Shown here: piece after piece, positions 61,557 through 64,000 of the stretch | How the letters are laid out: each line of letters starts with the position of its first letter | Position numbering within the stretch: the stretch's first letter is position 1 | Translations under genes and position numbers: made by a program | The notes under the pieces: model-generated | Seen by the model: only the letters and a program-made list of their open reading frames with translations | What the model was told of the DNA's origin: nothing | Databases searched by the model: none | Assembly (NCBI RefSeq): GCF_047495875.1 | Contig: NC_092461.1 | Coordinates: forward strand, 88,234,931 to 88,298,930 | Direction of reading: 5' to 3' | Source of the DNA: Pithys albifrons albifrons | Lineage: Eukaryota; Chordata; Aves; Passeriformes; Thamnophilidae | DNA length: 64,000 nt

Positions 61557-62184
61557 TGAAATAAGAATTTTAGAGAGTTTGGTTTCTACAAAACTTGTAC
61601 TATTTCACCTTTGGTGATTCAGTCTCCTCATGAAGCAGTTAAAAGTCTCAGCAGGAATGTCTGCACTGTCCCACAGAGCATAGCATGATGGGTCTTAAAC
61701 GTGCACTGATCCCCTCACTGCCAAACAGAAATCTCCCACAGCATGATCACCAAGGCCTGAGGAAGCTTGAGCTACAAGGCACCCATGAGAAACAGAGTTT
61801 ATTCTCTAGAACAGGAAGCTCTTTTTGCTACATGATTGTATTAGTGCTGCTTGGGGCTAGATTGAGTACTGAAGTCCAGAGCTCCTTTGCATGAAACAGA
61901 TCTGCCTTATCACTTATGCCTGTGATGTTTATCTCACCCCATAGTTGAACTGCAGTAATACAGTAAGTGTCACTACGAAATTTCCCTTGTGGACACAATT
62001 CCAACTTGGGCAAGAGGAATTAAAAAGAACATATTTTTGACAAAAACACAGACAAGGCTAGTCCTTCCCTTTCAGTGATACTTATTTTCCCTTTATTTTC
62101 TAATTCAGTTGCCACTTTTTGACCAGGACCCAGGAAAACTAATCAATTCAAATTCTGTGGAGGCAAATAGATAATTGACATAAT

Positions 62185-62290
62185 CTTCCAGCAAAAACAA
62201 ACAAAAAACAACCAAACAAGAAAAAAAACCCACAACCCCTCCCCCCCAAACAAACAAAAAGAAAAAAAACCACAAACCTCCCCTCCCCAA
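62185..62290 (+). repeat. A/C-rich low-complexity tract
   Basis: Runs of A interrupted by C (AAACAAAC-type) with a C7 run. The long frames on the minus strand here (Phe/Gly/Val-rich) are artefacts of this tract. Confidence 0.85.
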
Positions 62291-64000
62291 ATTTTGTTGC
62301 AGATTATATATCTAGCCTGCAAGAGTGGCAGATAAAATTTAAGAAACTGACACAAGCTTTTATTATCACTGTGAAGCAAAGGACAGAACAATACACCCCT
62401 TTCTTCCCAGCTACAAGGTTCAGTACTTTGACCTTGCCTTTTCTAATACACTTTTAAAGAGTTGGACAGAAAACCTGCATCTGAAATCTGAGAAATCCTG
62501 ATTTAGATTGCAGACTTAAACTAGAAGTGTTGCTTCCTAAGTAACTATCAAGAGGTTGACCATAGACCTTTTTTTAATGTGTTCAATTTTCCTGAAAAAT
62601 CTCGTGCTGGACATAAGAAACTTTTTCCAAAACGTGTTTTCATGAAACTAGCTCATTGTCATTGAAGTAAATTTCACTTCAACAAGTCATTATGTAATAA
62701 CCAAAATAACTCCCCCAAACTAAACCAACTAATCAACAAACCAACGCTCTGTCGTCAAACTGCTGCACTGATAAAATCCTAGCCCTTACAAAATATAAGA
62801 TATTATGTTTGCAAGCTAGAAAAATACAGAAAGCATTCCACTGCATACTCAAGACAACAAGGTATCAGGTACTCAGGGTTAGTCAAATACTCAAGTTATA
62901 TAAGTCACACTAAGTGGTGCAAAACAAAAGCTGTGTTGGACCGTCTGTGAGGCTTCTTCATCTCAGGTGTCAGGAAGGACCAACTGCAGAATTAGAGACT
63001 GAAACTTCAAATGTAAAGCATAAATATTCATTGTAGGAGTATTATTGAATTTGGCTTCTAAATTTCCATTACCAGCAGAGATACTTAGAAAGGGATGTTC
63101 AATCATTTATTCTCTTCTCGGTGAGTTTAACCATCCAGTGATTTGTCCATTCACTGATCATGGATCAGTGAAACTTGCATTTGATGTATTGCACACTTGA
63201 GTAACTGTTCTTTGCCTACAAATAAAATTTTATGTCAGCATCTTTTCATGGGAGAAAATTCTATCAGTATTATCATGGTATTATATGAAAAAAAATTTTT
63301 TGCAAGCTACATTATTGTCACATGCTATGTCAATGTTGGCCCAGTATTACCAAAATGAGCACAAATCCTGGAAGGCATATGAAGTATCAAGACTTATCTG
63401 AAATTTTCCAGCATTTTTGATTTTAGGGTCCATTTTTAGTCTCTTATACTTTTCTAAGCTTTATCCACTTGTGTAGGCTTTTTTCTGCCAAGAATCTGAT
63501 TCTATCTTCACACTTTGTAAAATACACAAGAACGGTTGAGCTGCTTCTCAGTCTGATGCAAAGAAATAAAATTTTGCTAATTAATCCTTTGTGAATTTTT
63601 TTCACTGAAAAATTTTATAGAGACCTTACTTTAAATGAACAAATATTAATGTAATTTAAAATTTTTGATACTTCATGCTATAAAAATATTAATGTTAAAA
63701 AGTATTATTATTATAGTATTAAATATCTATGCAAATTTGACCAAATAAGAGACAGAAGCACATTAAGACTGTCTTCCAGCCAGTAGAAAGGACGGAGAAA
63801 ATATAGACCTGAAAAGACTAATACATAACTGAAAGTATGCTTCTTCTAGATGGTGCTATTGCTTTGCTCTTGTGGGAAAAAAATATTTTTAGAAAAAATT
63901 GATTGTGATAAATTAATCAAGGTTTATATTATTGTAATTCATATGAGACATATTATTAGGATGCAAAATAATTGCACACATAACATACCTAACTTTTAAA

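Larger units (their letters stand above)
60057..64000. other. intergenic sequence to the window end
   Basis: AT-rich. It holds the CR1 tail and A/C-rich tract listed separately; otherwise nothing is recognised. Confidence 0.7.

Noticed and set aside
62105..62391. Phe/Gly/Val-rich minus-strand frames
   Set aside because: Produced by an A/C-rich low-complexity tract.
1..64000. CRISPR arrays, bacterial operons, tRNA genes
   Set aside because: No regularly spaced repeats, no cloverleaf-compatible tRNA blocks and no prokaryotic gene organisation; the window is vertebrate nuclear DNA.

Overview
This is vertebrate, almost certainly avian, nuclear DNA. It is AT-rich with long introns, it carries several CR1 LINE fragments and bird-type LTR elements, and it has one recognisable protein-coding gene. 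That gene is the 5' half of NETO1 (neuropilin and tolloid-like 1) on the minus strand. Its product is a neuronal membrane protein and an auxiliary subunit of kainate receptors that also associates with NMDA receptors. Six coding exons can be placed to the base by splice sites, reading phase and agreement with the known vertebrate NETO1 protein: 46449-46422, 42890-42837, 41268-41131, 32878-32630, 11558-11517 and 11394-11267. Joined, they encode residues 1-213: signal peptide, complete first CUB domain, linker, and the start of the second CUB domain. The rest of CUB2, the LDLa module, the membrane span and the cytoplasmic tail are not in the window and should lie beyond position 1.

Layout: 1-11266 is the unfinished sixth intron, with one CR1 and a small unexplained GC-rich patch. 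11267-46449 is the exon-bearing part, with introns of 122 bp, 21.1 kb, 8.3 kb, 1.6 kb and 3.5 kb. The 21 kb intron holds two CR1 copies and a compact GC-rich element whose head is a 5S rRNA copy (a probable 5S-derived SINE). About 45.7-48.6 kb is a CpG island spanning the NETO1 start codon, with CGG repeats and upstream ORFs in the presumed 5' untranslated region. From 48.6 to 64 kb the sequence is upstream intergenic DNA. It contains a CR1 tail, a deleted minus-strand endogenous retrovirus of ERVL (class III) type at 51364-53529, an unexplained GC-rich patch with a run of 16 G, a plus-strand solo LTR at about 59.5-60.06 kb, and another CR1 tail.

No second conserved gene, tRNA, intact rRNA gene or CRISPR array was seen. 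Nearly all remaining ORFs are short, lack similarity I recognise, and often open with a non-ATG codon. The items most worth a second look are the 5S-headed element, the retroviral remnant (tRNA-Gly primer site, a hairpin closing exactly at the LTR edge, one surviving leader ORF), the stop-free 122-bp NETO1 intron, the in-frame skippable 42-bp exon, and the overlapping upstream ORFs at the NETO1 start. All alignments were made by eye; percentages are approximate.
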